Shown one piece after another: positions 9,631 to 21,964 of a stretch of 64,000 nucleotides of DNA. The position numbers were made by a program, and so were the translations under genes. Each line of letters begins with the position of its first letter. The stretch's first letter is position 1. Origin of the DNA: Nymphaea colorata (taxonomy: Eukaryota > Streptophyta > Magnoliopsida > Nymphaeales > Nymphaeaceae); contig NC_045138.2 in the NCBI RefSeq assembly GCF_008831285.2, forward strand, positions 17,641,934-17,705,933. The letters run 5' to 3'. The notes beneath the pieces are model-generated. The model was given only the letters and a program-made list of their open reading frames with translations. It was not told the origin of the DNA and ran no database searches.

Positions 9631-12600
9631 TCCCCTATAGATTACATCTCGAAATCTTCAATTTATAAAGATTTCATTCTTTGGTGTTCTAGATTTTCAG
9701 TTTTCTAAGGCAGAGAGAAACTAGTTGGCTAGTTGATCTTGGATTATCTGCACAGGTGGTAGAAAGGCCATACAATTTTTAATTGCAGATTTTCTCGGTG
9801 TCAAATTCTTCCTTGTTTCTTTCTGGTGTGAGTTCAGCAGCTATGGAGGAAGTTGACCAGCTTAAGGAAATTTCTAATCTTCTAAAATAATAGGGGTTCA
9901 TTAATAAATTTTAAAAGTATACTCTTAATAATTAGCAAGATTTTAGAGTTTCTCTTGCTTCAAGTGACGGTCTTCAAATCTTAAATCTAGCAGCATAGTT
10001 TCAAAAGTTTTTTTTTTATGCATAGAACAGAATTTTCATGAGCTCAAAAAACTGGATTGTTGGATTTGAAACCCTTATAACATGAATCATTTTCAATACA
10101 AAGATAAACTATGCCGTTACTTTTACGAAAAACCACGCTTCAAAATTTTAATTACATAAAGGTGCAACTTTTATGAAAATTTCCTTCCGTCGTCTTACCA
10201 AATCTGAAAATTGCTAGATGGTAGCGTACTCATTGAGAAAGCTCAGACAACACAAATGGCTGGGATGGGACTCGATCCAGGGTCTGAACCGTTTAACTTT
10301 GAATTTTTATTAGATTTCTGCACATTATTATTCCATCCAACAAAACAAAATAGGTAAAGCAGGAAAACCTATTAAAAAAGTTGTATATGAAAATATGTAA
10401 TTTAATATGGTTTTGAGATATTGATGGAATTAAATTATCTGACCGAGTCAGATTTTATATGTATTTAAATAATCGTATCAAAATACCTACATTTCTATAG
10501 TTGACGGACCAACGATTGGAGGAAAGACATTTAGGGCTCCTAATCTTGACCTGGTGAGTCAAGTCAAAGAACTCAGAGGACTTCCTATCCCTTTCAAACA
10601 TAAATGTTGGTTATCACGCATGTCACCATTTGTAGTTAAAAAAAAAAAAAAGTCTAAGCGCTACTACTTAGGCTGACCAGCAATGCTACGCTCCTCGGGC
10701 CAACTAAATTTCCAAACAATTAGTTTAAGAACTGTTTAAAACCTGAAACTTTTAGGAGGAAAGTCCAACCTTAGCCCGTTGACAGCCAGTACACAAGTCA
10801 AGTTGTGTCGTATTTTTGAATTTTGGAATTCAAATATCATGCCATAGTTTATCGTTATATTTAGTCGGACAACATGTGTTTGAATTATTTTAAGGGGCAA
10901 ATCACAGCTGATCGGATGGGGAGTCGGGAAGATCGATTGCATGTCGGAGGTTTGATTCTCTTGTGGGCGCTAGCTATGCTCTTGGGCCGGCCATGTGAGG
11001 TGGAATGTAGCACTAAATTGCTGGTGCACTTTTTTGATATAAGGTTCTAATGCAGCCCTAAACCCTAAAGGCAGGAAGAGACTTAATTTTTAATGTGGCG
11101 GCTCTCACTCATTCATGTACGAAATCTCAGTTCAAACATATGAACTTGCGCGTATGGAGCTAGCCAAGTGCTTAATGAAAACCTTACAAGTATGGCGAAG
11201 GTGGCTGTAAAGTCGTTCTGCTATTTTATGACAATCCCATTTAAGATGTTGATGGTTCTACATGAGGTCTCAATGAGCTCATGTTCAATATCCTTTTACA
11301 ATGACAATTTCCAACTGTGGGCAAATCCTTGAAGCAAAGTTAGATCAAATGCCTTTAGAATAGGTCTAAATTTGTGAACCTGCACATCATTCAAGTTGTA
11401 ATCAGTTATAGCTTTGATCACCAACTTGCATTAGCTAAGCAAACTCAGTTCCCCTCATACAATGGAATCTCAATTTCGCATATATATATATGCATATCTA
11501 CTTAAGAGAAACCACTTTCAGCATAAAATTGTCAAACCTTATGCCTCTAAAGTTTTTGCTTACTTGAAGACCTATGTGAACTTGTGGTGCACCATACCGT
11601 TCAACTTGAGTGTTGTGTTTGTCACTGTTTGCATGATAAATGAATAACGCACCAGAACACGATAGAAGCCATATATAATTTGACCATCAAAACCCTTTAA
11701 TGTAATCCACCTTGGCGCTTGGTTGCAGAAGCTTAAGGATAACACTATAAGTTTTACAAATATTATATGGGTCTTATATAAATTCATGGTCTCTCTCTTT
11801 CTTCAGAATTTTAGTTAAGTACATGAACAACGTTCGTCGATATCCTTCTTCCACATTGATTGCTTTATAGAGAAAGCCCTTCGAATCTTAATGTCATATT
11901 ACATTCAATTTCTCTTCTTTTAAAATATAAAAAACTGTTTTCCAATGCAAAAATTTAACATTTATGTTAGGGACGTGGATGTATGGGATATCTCATCGAA
12001 CTGCTTCCAAGTTGGCCAGAGGCAAAAAGAATTATCTTTCGGCAGCAAAAATGTATCCGATTTAGATTTATGAAATGACATTCAACCGGATTCAGATTCA
12101 GTTCTGAGTAAATTCCAGATAGGATAATAAGCATCATTATGGCAAGCTATCTTTTTTTCATATCCAATATTCATATATACATTTTGAATTCACTTGTGAA
12201 TCCAAAAATTATATCAAGATTGGATCCAAGCTATAAATTCTGACGTAAATATGGTCTACACTTTTCTTCATTCGTGTCTGAATCTAAATTTGAATCCAAA
12301 TTAAGATGTACTTGTACGTCCCCCATTTTTGCAGCCATTCTGATTGAAACAGGAAAACTGCCAAGATCAGAGGTAGTATGGAGTGGATTTAAAGCTTCAA
12401 GAGGAAGAAGGTGAATGAGGAATGACTACAAGGGAGAGAACCAGGAAAGATAAAGCTGGTGCAGTTTGACGTCTCTCTCTGCAACTTTTTTAACGAAAGC
12501 AAGTTGAAGAAAGTATTGGCTCTCAGGATGGGAACGAAATTCACATGACTCGAAGAAACTGCAGCAGTTATCATGATGAAAAAGAACAATAAAGCAGAGA

Positions 12601-12789
12601 AAAGATGCACCACTTTAGCACAAAGAACTAGTTTTTCATGATGAGCATCGCGCACACGCAGGTCACGAGAAGAAGTTAATGACATTTTTACTTTAGATTA
12701 TAATAGCAAACCAAAACCATAGAGATATAAGGTGTGGCACTCGGTTCGAGGCGAAGGTAGGGGAGCTAGCACGGGCCGTTGGCTTTTTA

Positions 12790-13410
12790 GAAGATCAAAT
12801 TTTATGTGTAAATTTTAAAATGTTTAGTTTATTGTGTATAAAAAAAGTTGAAAAAGTAAATTTTAATTCCGGTTAAAATTTTGAAACTATAGTTTAGTTC
12901 CTGTAAGTCCAATTCCTTACCCTACCGCTGCCTCGAGTGGTTTTATAACAAAAACTATTTCCATTAGGTAAACATTCAAAAAAGAAAATACCCTTCCATT
13001 TTAGACAAGTCAATAGGGAAATTTTCATTTTCACAAAATTTTTAGTTTGATGTATGTAAAAAAAAAAGTTGAAAAAATAAATTTCAACTAAGGTTAAAAT
13101 TTTGAAACCATAGTCTAGCCCTTATAACGGCAAATTCCTATCTCTACTGCTGCCTTTGGTGGTTAGGCAAACATTAAAAAAAAATTACCCTTCCATTTTA
13201 GACAAGACAGATTGAGAAATTTTCATTTTTTTAGTTTAATGTATATAACAAAGTTGAAAAAGAAAATTTCAACTCCGGTTAAAATTTTGAAACTATAGTT
13301 TAGTTCTTATAAAGGCAAATTTCTATGTCTACCACTACCTTTGGTGGTTAGGTAAACATTATAAAGGAAATTACCCTTCCATTTTAGACAAGACAGATTG
13401 AGAAATTTTA
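12790..13410. repeat. three-copy imperfect tandem array, unit about 190 bp
   Basis: Three units each carry, in order, GTTGAAAAAG, GGTTAAAATTTTGAAAC, TATAGTTTAG or TAGTCTAG, a CTACCGCTGCC-like word, and ACCCTTCCATTTTAGACAAG. The last word falls at 12990, 13187 and 13373, so the spacings are 197 and 186. The copies have diverged by small indels. The first unit is joined to the GGGGAGCTAGCACGGGCC block of the dispersed repeat seen near 6 kb and 14.9 kb, so the array probably arose by amplification inside a degraded element. Confidence 0.8.
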
Positions 13411-14184
13411 GTTTTCAGACTCATTTCCATTTAACTCATTTGAAATAAATTAATTATATTTTGAGATTATTATAGTGGGACTCACATTTTTGCATTAGAA
13501 ATGTTAAATTAGAATTTGAAGTAATCTTTTTGGGAGGCCAAAAAAAAAAGGCAGTTTTAAATTTCTTTTTTTTTCAATATTATTGATGTCGTTGAATTAC
13601 TTCATGCCTTTAATTCATTGTGTTTATGAGATGTGTGTTTGCGTCAATACAAAAATTATTTAAAAAGTAGTGGCTTTTTTTACAATTATGGGTAAATGCT
13701 ATGAAAAAAAAATTCCAAATCTACCTGTTTGTCCATGTAGAGATAGAGAATGGGAAGCAGAAAGAACAAGAGCAGTAGAGTTCCTGGTAGCGATGATGGA
13801 ACACCTACCTCTCTCTTGTTTCTCTCCAAATACAAAGAGCAATTGATCCTCATGCCTTTGCCAATTACATAATGTGTGTTTGAAACTTTAGAAGAAAGTG
13901 CAACTTAGTGTGAAGTCAGAACTGTGTGTTCTCTTTTAACATGCAGAAGCAACCTCCAGAGTTTCATCACCTACCAACAATTTCATGATGGAGTAGGAAA
14001 GTTCTAAACCTCAGTAGCCAGTAAATAAATGTGTCGTGGGAAGCAACATGTGAGGAGGAAGTAAAGAAATAATTGTTTTGAGATATATATTTGTTGGAGT
14101 AAACCTAGAGCAATGCACAGGTTCAGGTATAGAATATAACAGACCGGATACCAAATTTTTGCTTCCAAAAAATAACATGATTAA

Positions 14185-15050
14185 GCAGTGGCGGAGCCAC
14201 ATATAGGTTGGTGGGCAGTTGCCCACACGAGCTTCTCAATTTTCTTTCATTTTTACGTTAAGATCGTTTAATATTTACTTTGTTATACATGTAAGTGTCC
14301 GTTCTCCAAAAAAAGAAAAAATTTGGCTCTGTCACTCTGATTAAGAGTAGTGATTCAATATTCACAATGAACAACTTGTTTTTTAAAATAAAAACATAGT
14401 ATGATTGGATCAAATGTTTTAAGAACGCGTTTTAAGAACATAATGGTACGTTGTGAACCGGCCAAAAGTATTAAAATAATATTTAAAATAATGAAAATAT
14501 CGAAATTGTTAAGAAAATATGAAAACCTAGAAGGTATTTAAGAAGAAATTTTTAGTTGATGCATGCTGCTCCTCCTGGATCGGACACCGAATGAAATGGA
14601 TTCGACTCGACCCACTGAGATGTGGACGGAATTGCGGTCCCAAAAAGTTGGTGGGACGTTGCTTTCTTCATGAGGTTCGCCACCGACCCTTGACTTGCAC
14701 CACTAGAGCACAATGTCCAAAATGCCCTCAAATCCAATGCCTTTGTCCCGAGAATTGAACCGGGTCTGTTTCGAGTTCTGTTGTATTGGATCCAACAGTG
14801 CAAGTGGACCTCGAATCACAGGTCCAGTTATGGATCCGGAATGTCATTGATGAAGTTCAGCCTTCCGTGTCCTTGAAGGGCCTTGCCATCCCCATCCTCC
14901 TCATTTTTTATTTAATTTACAATTAAATTAAATAAAAAAATCAGTTGTCTTATATAAAAATTTTAAAAAAATGACATTTCGGTCTATATCAAAATTTAGA
15001 AATTTTAATTGGCCTTTCCTCATGAAAAAAATCCGACTTTGCCCCTGCAC
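14185..15050. repeat. fragments of the GGCGGAGCC / GCCCCTG repeat
   Basis: AGTGGCGGAGCCACATATAG at about 14185 is followed by an AT-rich core and an end reading AATTTGGCTCTGTCACTC by 14338. A second fragment at 14860-15050 runs from GAAGGGCCTTGCCATCCCC to CCGACTTTGCCCCTG. Both resemble the pieces at 6000-6400. No open frame of interest is present. Confidence 0.45.
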
Positions 15051-15330
15051 GTGATGAACGGGATCCTTTTCCTGATATAAAGACGGGATCAGATCCGGTT
15101 TGTGACCAATCTCAACCTGATTTAGACATCCGTGATTTTAGTCATATTTGATCCAAAATCCATCGTCAATATGTGATCTGGTAAGGTTGCACCTGCCATG
15201 AAGTTAAGTTGTTAACTTGGATCCAATGACACAAAAAACCCGATCCAGAATCCGGATGTTGCTGGACCTAATTCATCAGTCCATAATCCAAAAACAAAGA
15301 AAAAGAGTGACCTCTTTGAGGAGGTCCCCT

Positions 15331-15490
15331 TTAAGGTTGTGTTTGATAAAATGTGTGTTTTGGGATATCCTCATTCTAAATAGCAGTTTAACATGGTTTT
15401 AAGATTGAATGGGGAAGGGTCCGACCTTAAATTCATGGATCTGTGATCTTAGAGATCTACTTAATCCGTGGTGAAACAAACACAACTTAA
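15331..15490. mobile_element. TTAA-flanked MITE, copy 1
   Basis: The ends are TTAA-G-GTTGTGTTTG on the left (GTTGTGTTTG at 15336-15345) and CAAACACAAC-TTAA on the right (15477-15486). They are exact 10-bp inverted repeats flanked by TTAA. The length is 160 bp with no coding capacity. The same design appears at 17193-17440 and in a truncated form near 21818-21964. An AT microsatellite starts at the right end. Confidence 0.7.
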
Positions 15491-15511
15491 TATATATATA
15501 TATATATATAT
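15490..15511. repeat. (AT)n microsatellite
   Basis: About 11 AT units begin directly at the right end of the MITE at 15331-15490. Confidence 0.95.
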
Positions 15512-17192
15512 CGTCTCCGCGCAATCTCTCTCTTCATTATAATGCCACAATCCCACTTGGAGGATTGTAGAAATTGTTCATCAAACACCGGATTTATGAG
15601 GGCAACGGATGTACCCTTACTTCACCTTGAATGCAACAGTAAGGTTGATTTCAATGTTCATTTTGGGCAATGAATGTGTGTGGACACATGGAGGTCTGAA
15701 GCTGGTTGGCTTGTCCGACGTCTAGTGAAATTAAAGCTTATAACCAGATGTGGCATGGTTTGAATGATATAATTTGTCCCCTCAAACAGGAGACATAAAA
15801 TCCGGACTTTGACAGATAACAGACCCTTGATTTTTATTTATTTATCCTTTATGACCAACCTCAAGATAGGCACATTTCAACCGAAAACGATTGACCGCCT
15901 TGCCCTCGAGCATTCAAGTCAGTGCGCATAAACTTAATTACAACAGTACCCTTACCTTTTTATGAAGACAAAGTTGTGAAGATTTTTTTTCGCTTGAATG
16001 AGGTTGTTATATTTATTTATATCGGTAGTAGAATATGTTAATTGGAGTGGTTAGGTGGTACATCATATGTGCAGAAGCATCTGATGAAGACTTCAAAGTA
16101 CCAACTATTCTAACTAAACCATATGAGAAATGGATAAATAATTATTCTAGATTTTTATTTTAGCCATTATTATTATTATTTAATATGTATTTTAGCCATT
16201 ATTATTATTATACCACCAAGGATCTGGTGCTACTGTTATTATCAGATGGGTCCTAAAAAAAATGAAAAAAAGAAAAAAAGTTGGAGCGGGAGTCAAATTA
16301 GGGTTAATTATCATTTGATTGGAGTTGTATTATTATATATGTAATAGGATAGATCAACCCTTAGCTTTGGATTCCAAATTTTGAGCAAAGGCACGCATTG
16401 GATCTTCCCACCCTTTTAATTAATCACACGATGATTGTGTTCCCGAATCCCACGACACCGGATTCAGCGGAACATCCGACCCGGATCCAAGTTGCTGGCA
16501 TCCCTAATATTATGTTAATGTCACTACACAAGCACTCATTTATTTTTCATACTTTAATATGTTGCAAAAGTAATATCCGTTACTCTATCTTTGACCGCCA
16601 AAGGTCGATCCGTGAAGCTGGTCAAATCTAAGCGGCTAAGCCCATGTTATTCTCTGCGTGGTCAAAGGTCAAAACCGGGCATATTTTGACAAGGAAATAT
16701 AAATTTAAGAGTAAAAATTTGACATAAAATATGACTTCCATGGAAAGCTTCCGAAAATTTTCAGGAATACGCTTGTGTTTTATGTTACTAATTTTTTTTT
16801 TTTCTTTTTTAAAACGGATCCTGTTGTCCCAATTTTTGGTGTCATCTTAGGCAATGTTTTCGGTCTTCTTTGTCCTAAGGCAAACAAGCCAAATTTTAAC
16901 AAAGACAGAAACATAATTTCTCAAATTTTTTACATAAGTTAAGCTAATAAAATTTAAAATTTAAAATTTATTTTTTAAAATTCCAATGGAGGGGCATGGC
17001 TCCTGGTGAACCCCTTGCCTTGGTCCTTGCAAGTCGAAACATATGAAAATGACACCGACACAGCTCTAAACCCTAAAAGCTCTAAACCCTAAAAGCAAGA
17101 GAAAGAAAATGTTTCAACTTTTGATCCGACAATGAAATTAATCCTTCCACTACTCAAAAGAAACTGGTCCTTGACTTAAAGGATTGATTAAC

Positions 17193-17440
17193 TTAAGTCG
17201 TGTTCGTTTCACTACAGATACATTTGTGGTGATTTGAAATCATAAGATTTTAGATTTATGGATTCTTTCAAGTCCAAAGCTGCATAAAAATGTGTTTTGA
17301 AAAATCCATAATTTAAAAAAATTATGGGATAGGAGCAAAATCTATGCTATATGTTGAAAACTATGACTTTAAATCCATAAATATAAAATCCTAAGATTTG
17401 AAATCACGTCATACCCTCATTAAAACAAACACAATGTTAA
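17193..17440. mobile_element. TTAA-flanked MITE, copy 2
   Basis: TTAA at 17193 and at 17437 flank ends that are imperfect inverted repeats (GTCGTGTTCGTTT against the complement of AAACAAACACAATG). Just inside, a second inverted pair joins AAGATTTTAGATTTATGGATT on the left to AATCCATAAATATAAAATCC on the right. The whole 248-bp element could therefore fold into a long hairpin. It is non-coding. Confidence 0.7.
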
Positions 17441-18182
17441 GACAGAGATTTCCATTGATCTCCCTCCGAACTGCTTAGGAGGCAAAGTTGGGTTTAGATA
17501 AAATGACTATTATGCCCTTGGAATCATTATTCTAAACTTGATGCCCACGTCAGCAGAAGGCGAAAGGAAAAAAAGCGTTGAAATTTATGGGAGCGAGGCA
17601 GGGTATTCAGGTAATTCGAGCTGAAAGCAAGGCCCCTGCTCCCCGCCACCAAACCAACGGTCGGTGGGATTCCGCGTAAGCCGGGAAAGTTTTCGGAACT
17701 GGTGGTCTAATTTTAAAATTCGAAAAAAAAAATTATTATCTCCCCTCCTCGATCCCCACTTCAAGAAGAATATCGTAAAGAAGCTCGAGCAATTATTAAT
17801 TATTACGATCGCAACGAGGAAAATATTTAAAGCTAAAAGTAATCTCGTGAATATATTAAAAAGAGATTAATTTATTAAAAAATAAAAACTCTTAGTACAC
17901 AGCTCTTTCCTATCCCTGCAAGATACAGGAAATTACTGCGTCTAATTCAAGTAGCAATTATTATTGTCTCCATTTTTGAGTTTTTTTTTTTACTTTTTTT
18001 TTCTTTCTGCTTTTGGTATATCTGCATCAGAATACATCACATCGCCCTTTTAAAAAATGGGGATGGCGAAGAGAAGAAAAAGTAAAAGATGGTAAGAAAA
18101 AGAAAATTATGAGGAAGAAGGAAACTACAGATGATGGCGACTTGGCTCTGGTTTTTTGTTTTTCTTTTTCTTTTAATTTTTT

Positions 18183-19563
18183 TTATTGGGGTTTCTCTCG
18201 CAGGACGGAGGCTAGTCCGGCGACGATCTTGCCTTCCTTTTGGGTGCCCTTACTTTCGAGCGGCGGCGGTGTCCATTCCGTCACCACCACCCTTATTTGA
18301 CCACAGCCACGGGCATTGGGGTCCTTATGCTCGCAGCGGTTGCCCACCGGACGCAACTGGAAGTCGCCGGAAAAGGCAGCGGTGGGGAAGCCCGATGGCT
18401 TCACGGCGATGAAGGAGAGGTGGGGCGTGGGGTTGGGGCCGGCGGCCTTCTTCTCCTCGACGGCCGGCTTTGTCCTCTCGTAGGGGGAGAGCCATTTGGC
18501 GCGCACGTACTCCGGCGACCGCCAGGGCGGGAAATGCAGCCCCTTCCGCTTCAGCGACTGCCTCGCGGCCTCCGATACGATTGTGACTATCTGCTGGAGG
18601 CGGTCCAGTTTGCCGACGAAGGTGGACGGCAGGGAGTGGAGCACCGCCCGGTAGTGACTGGTGGACCGCGCTATCTCGAACTCTGACTTGAAATCGACGT
18701 CGACGATCAGTCTCTCCGGCGCCTCTCCCGCCGTGGCCACGATGACGTCGATATATTCATGCTCCCCTTCAACATATAATCAAAATCAATAAACTCTTGT
18801 AAATCCACTTAACAGGAAAAAACATAGAAATGAAAAAGGGAAACGGGAGGGAATGAGGATGGGGAGTTTACCGGCGGGGTGGGAGGGAGTTTGGTCCCAT
18901 TTGGATTTACAGATGGAGGCGTCGTAGCCCAGAGCAAGGAGACCCTCCGCGACGGATGCCTTCAAGGAGACATTCTGTCTGCAACTCTTGCTCCTCACCT
19001 CCACCAACCTCGCCGTATCAGCTAGAAGGTTTCTCTCAGGTACGCTCGCACACGATACCAGACTCTTCGAAAGAAGAAGAGGCGAAAAAATTCCAAAAAT
19101 CAAATAGCGAAGAGAGGGAAAGTGCGGAAATGACGACAATTTATTGTATCTCGACGGGATAAGCTACCCTTTCAGTTTTCACGAGAGTTTTTTATGATTT
19201 TTCTATTACCTTGAGAATCTCGGTGGCATCGCCGGAGAAGAGTCGCGACTCGCCGGAATCATGATCGTCATCGGAGCTATCGCTGCTATTGAAGCAGTTG
19301 CAGCGGGAGCGTCCGCACTTCACTTGCTTATCGGTTTCTTCCAAGAAATTCTGGACCATCTTGGCGAGGCAGACGGAGCTGGGCTCGATCTCCGTGACGC
19401 CGTGGGGCTCCTCGGCTCTTTTCGACGATGAAGTCCTCAAGATGCTCGGAAATTGACGCTCGAGCATGCGCTTCAACCGAGACTTCGCCGCGGGCATAGC
19501 CAGGAGGTCATTGGCCTTGATCAGTTTCTGGTCGCCAGAATCCTCCACCGGTTGGATCTTCAT
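18183..19563 (-). CDS. DUF506 family protein (PDDEXK-like plant protein)
   Basis: Three exons, 19563-19210, 19064-18872 and 18766-18183, join in phases 0 and 1 to give 376 residues. The family signature is clear: CASVPERNLLADTARLVEV, EGLLALGYDASICKSKWDQT, PAGEHEYIDVIV, then ERLIVDVDFKSEFEIARST and LPSTFVGKLDRLQQIV. The N-terminal third is variable and acidic (SSDSSDDDHDSGES), and the C-terminal tail is low in conservation, both usual for this family. DUF506 proteins are plant-specific and are placed in the PD-(D/E)XK nuclease-like superfamily; some are linked to root-hair and stress responses. No enzymatic activity can be claimed from the sequence. The start at 19563 is the only ATG that opens the long first exon. 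The 5' flank is unusual: a broken ELC copy lies about 235 bp upstream on the same strand. Confidence 0.88.
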
Positions 19564-19796
19564 GGAGGGCAGCCTTCTAGGGAGGCTCTAGACCTCCATT
19601 TTTCTTTGTTCACGAAGACGTCCAACAAAAGGAAAGGAAAAACAGGTTGCCCGATGCTTGCTGAAGAAGGAAGAGATGCAGCAGGCGAGAAGAAACATAA
19701 AAGAGGAGGCTTCGAAAGCAAGGAAAACAGGGATAGGAAATATTCGGACTCCAAGAGAATTTTTTCCTTCCGGCGGGATGAATTCTGAACGGCGAA

Positions 19797-20290
19797 AGGT
19801 CTCGACGTCGTAGAAGAGCGCGAGGGCGAGACGATCGATGGAGACTTCTTGCTTGGAGACCAGAGAAGGAATCGGGTGGCGGACGACGGTGGTGGTGGAG
19901 GTGGGGAGAATGGGAGAGTATAGGCGGAAGATGCGATGGAGCTTGTGGGCGGGGCAAGTTTGAGGAGGTTGGCTGAAGGGTAGGTCCGGGAAAGGAGGTA
20001 AGGGGTGAGACGGCGCCGGTGGTGCTGTCGACGAAGGGGTGGTCTTGAATTATGGCGGTGGTGGTGGCGGTGACGGAGTGGAAGACGAGGGGAGGGCGAA
20101 CGGATAGGTGGGGGGCAGCCAAATGGTGAGAGGAGAGGAGGCGATGGTGCCGGTGGCGGAGAGGAGGTAGGAGAGAGAAGGGAACTCGTTGAAGAGGGAG
20201 AGGAGGTCGGAGCGGATGAGCCACTCGAGCTTGTGGTGGCCGCTGACGGCGAGGGCCGTGTCTATGAATTGTTCGGCAGATGGAACCCTG
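19797..20290 (-). pseudogene. truncated ELC/VPS23 gene copy
   Basis: On the - strand this region aligns over about 500 bp with the first half of the intact ELC gene (about 8985-9520). Shared words include GGTGCTGTCGACGAAGGGGT, GGCGATGGTGCCGGTGGCGG and GAACTCGTTGAAGAGGG (+ strand). It is broken in several ways: the start ATG of the intact gene reads AGG here, a block of about 45 bp inside the UEV region is missing, there are frame-shifting indels, and everything after about residue 180 (coiled coil and steadiness box) is absent. It ends abruptly about 235 bp upstream of the DUF506 start codon. It is not expected to make ESCRT protein. Confidence 0.85.
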
Positions 20291-21310
20291 GCGTCCTGTA
20301 CATTAAGACAGAGAAGAACTCCACACTGGTTCTGTTAAGATCGGACATGCTGGGGACGGCCAAACGCTTGATTTGGAGAGGGAAAGAGAAAGGCCCCGCC
20401 GGAAAATCTTATATTCTTACGAAAGTGCCGCCGTGATCTGTCTCCCTCCAAATATATAACTCTTCAATCATCAGCGGCCCCTACCAAGTATACCAAATTT
20501 CAAAAAATATAAAACTAAAAAAGAAATCTTAAAACCTGATGTCTAATAAAATTTATAAGCAAAGAAAGACTTGAGCGTTGCTTATACATCAAGATTTTTG
20601 TGCCCTTTTAATATACATCAATTGGTATAGTAGCATTTGTAAGAATTCGTCATATAATTGCTAAACTGACTGAAAACCAAGGAATATCAAATAGTTGCGT
20701 ACATGATTGATTTTATGTAAATGTAAATACATATATCTATAAGAAGGCAAGAGTTAAATGTCTAATTCCGTAACATTTTTAATAGCAAAATTTCCCGGTT
20801 TCTTGGTATCAAATTCTTCCTTGTTTCTAGTGTTAGTTCAGCATCTCTTATGGAGGAAGTGACCAGCTTATGGAGATGTCTAATCTTCTAAAACAGTCTG
20901 GTTCATGAGTAAATTAAAAAATACTGTCAACAAACTAGAAAGACTAAGATTTTTTCTTTTTTTTGCTTTAAATGACCATTCTTCATATCTTAGAACCAAG
21001 GACACAATTTCGAATATATATAAATTATAAAAGAGAAAAAGGTTGGATTATTGATTTTGAAACCCTTATAACATTCCGTTCGTACAAATGCTTGATCATT
21101 TTCAACGCAAAGATCAAATATGCGTGTATAAGACTAATTTATATACCAAGTTTTTAGAACCAGTCGCTGTCTTTTTATTGTTTATCTAAACTCTTCCTTC
21201 GGTTAAGGGTAAGAACGTCGTTCGAACTAATTTTATGCATTCCCAAGTCCTTTTCTTTCTTCTCTGTACGAATCTATATTATCCAACTCCGACATCATTC
21301 AGAAAGCTCG
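20291..21310. repeat. upstream part of the ELC segmental duplication
   Basis: Diverged homology continues upstream of the pseudogene. Shared words include TCAAATTCTTCCTTGTTTCT (about 20808 and 9807), TCTAATCTTCTAAAA (20879 and 9872), TTTGAAACCCTTATAACAT (21056 and 10067) and ATCATTTTCAA...CAAAGAT near 21090 and 10088. Order and orientation match the sequence upstream of the intact ELC gene (9540-10250), so the duplicated segment covers promoter and 5' flank as well as the UEV half of the gene. Confidence 0.75.
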
Positions 21311-21817
21311 ATCGACTCCAAATTCCAATTAGCCATGACAACGAATTCAAGAGATTTTATGGAAATACTCTGTCATCAATGATAAGGAAGGGAGGCCTCC
21401 CGCCGCCCGCAGAGTTGCGTCGGAATTCATGAGAAATTCATACCTGCCTAATGCATTTTCAGATGATCGTGGTATTCTGAGGCTCCGCCCTTTCGCTAGT
21501 TCAATTCTTCTGGTCGGCCGGAATTCTTCCCCAAATTTTTTCTTCCGGTTGACTCGCAGCACTTTCCTCCGGCCGTCCTTCGCGCCGTCTGTCAGGCTCC
21601 GGCGGCCAGAGGCCCCTGCCCTTCTCTTATAGCGAACTCCCGAACAGCTGACGTGGCACCTTGTCTGACGTAGCCCCAAGCAATACGGCAACTCATACCC
21701 ACATGCAACGTGGCGGGCCACCACAGTCCCCTTATTCAACCCAATTACGAATTTACCCTCAGACACTCGGCGCTCTTTCGGGGTGAATTTCTCCGTGGAT
21801 CGCCAGTCTGGAACATT

Positions 21818-21964
21818 CTTTCACCACAGATCTCATATTTGCCGAAATTTAAAATTTTAAATTCATAAATTTAAGTTAAAATATTTTTCATCCAATCTTG
21901 AATCCATAATTTTGACATATAATATGAATTTTAAATCCATACTATAAAACGCAACCTTAGTTAA
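21818..21964. mobile_element. TTAA MITE, truncated copy 3
   Basis: The right end AAAACGCAACCTTAG-TTAA matches the TTAAGGTTGTGTTTG end of the 15331 copy in inverse orientation. The interior words TTTCACCACAGAT and TTTTAAATCCATA match the 17193 copy. The left terminal repeat is not found, so the copy is incomplete. Confidence 0.5.

Larger units (their letters stand above)
9640..18182. other. gene-poor intergenic region with repeats
   Basis: No gene is supported in about 8.5 kb. The first part (to about 10250) is upstream ELC sequence that is also found near 20.3-21.3 kb. The rest contains a tRNA-like B-box word near 10951 (GGTTTGATTCTC), the 12790-13410 tandem array, a repeat fragment at 14185-14340, another at 14860-15050, MITEs at 15331-15490 and 17193-17440, an AT run at 15490, and ATT-rich simple sequence at 16160-16215. 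Open frames are short and unrecognisable. Confidence 0.6.

Noticed and set aside
17064-17097. Two direct copies of GCTCTAAACCCTAAAA, similar to a telomeric repeat
   Set aside because: Only two copies, 16 bases apart, and not in pure (TTTAGGG)n form; probably two telo-box-like words or a small duplication.
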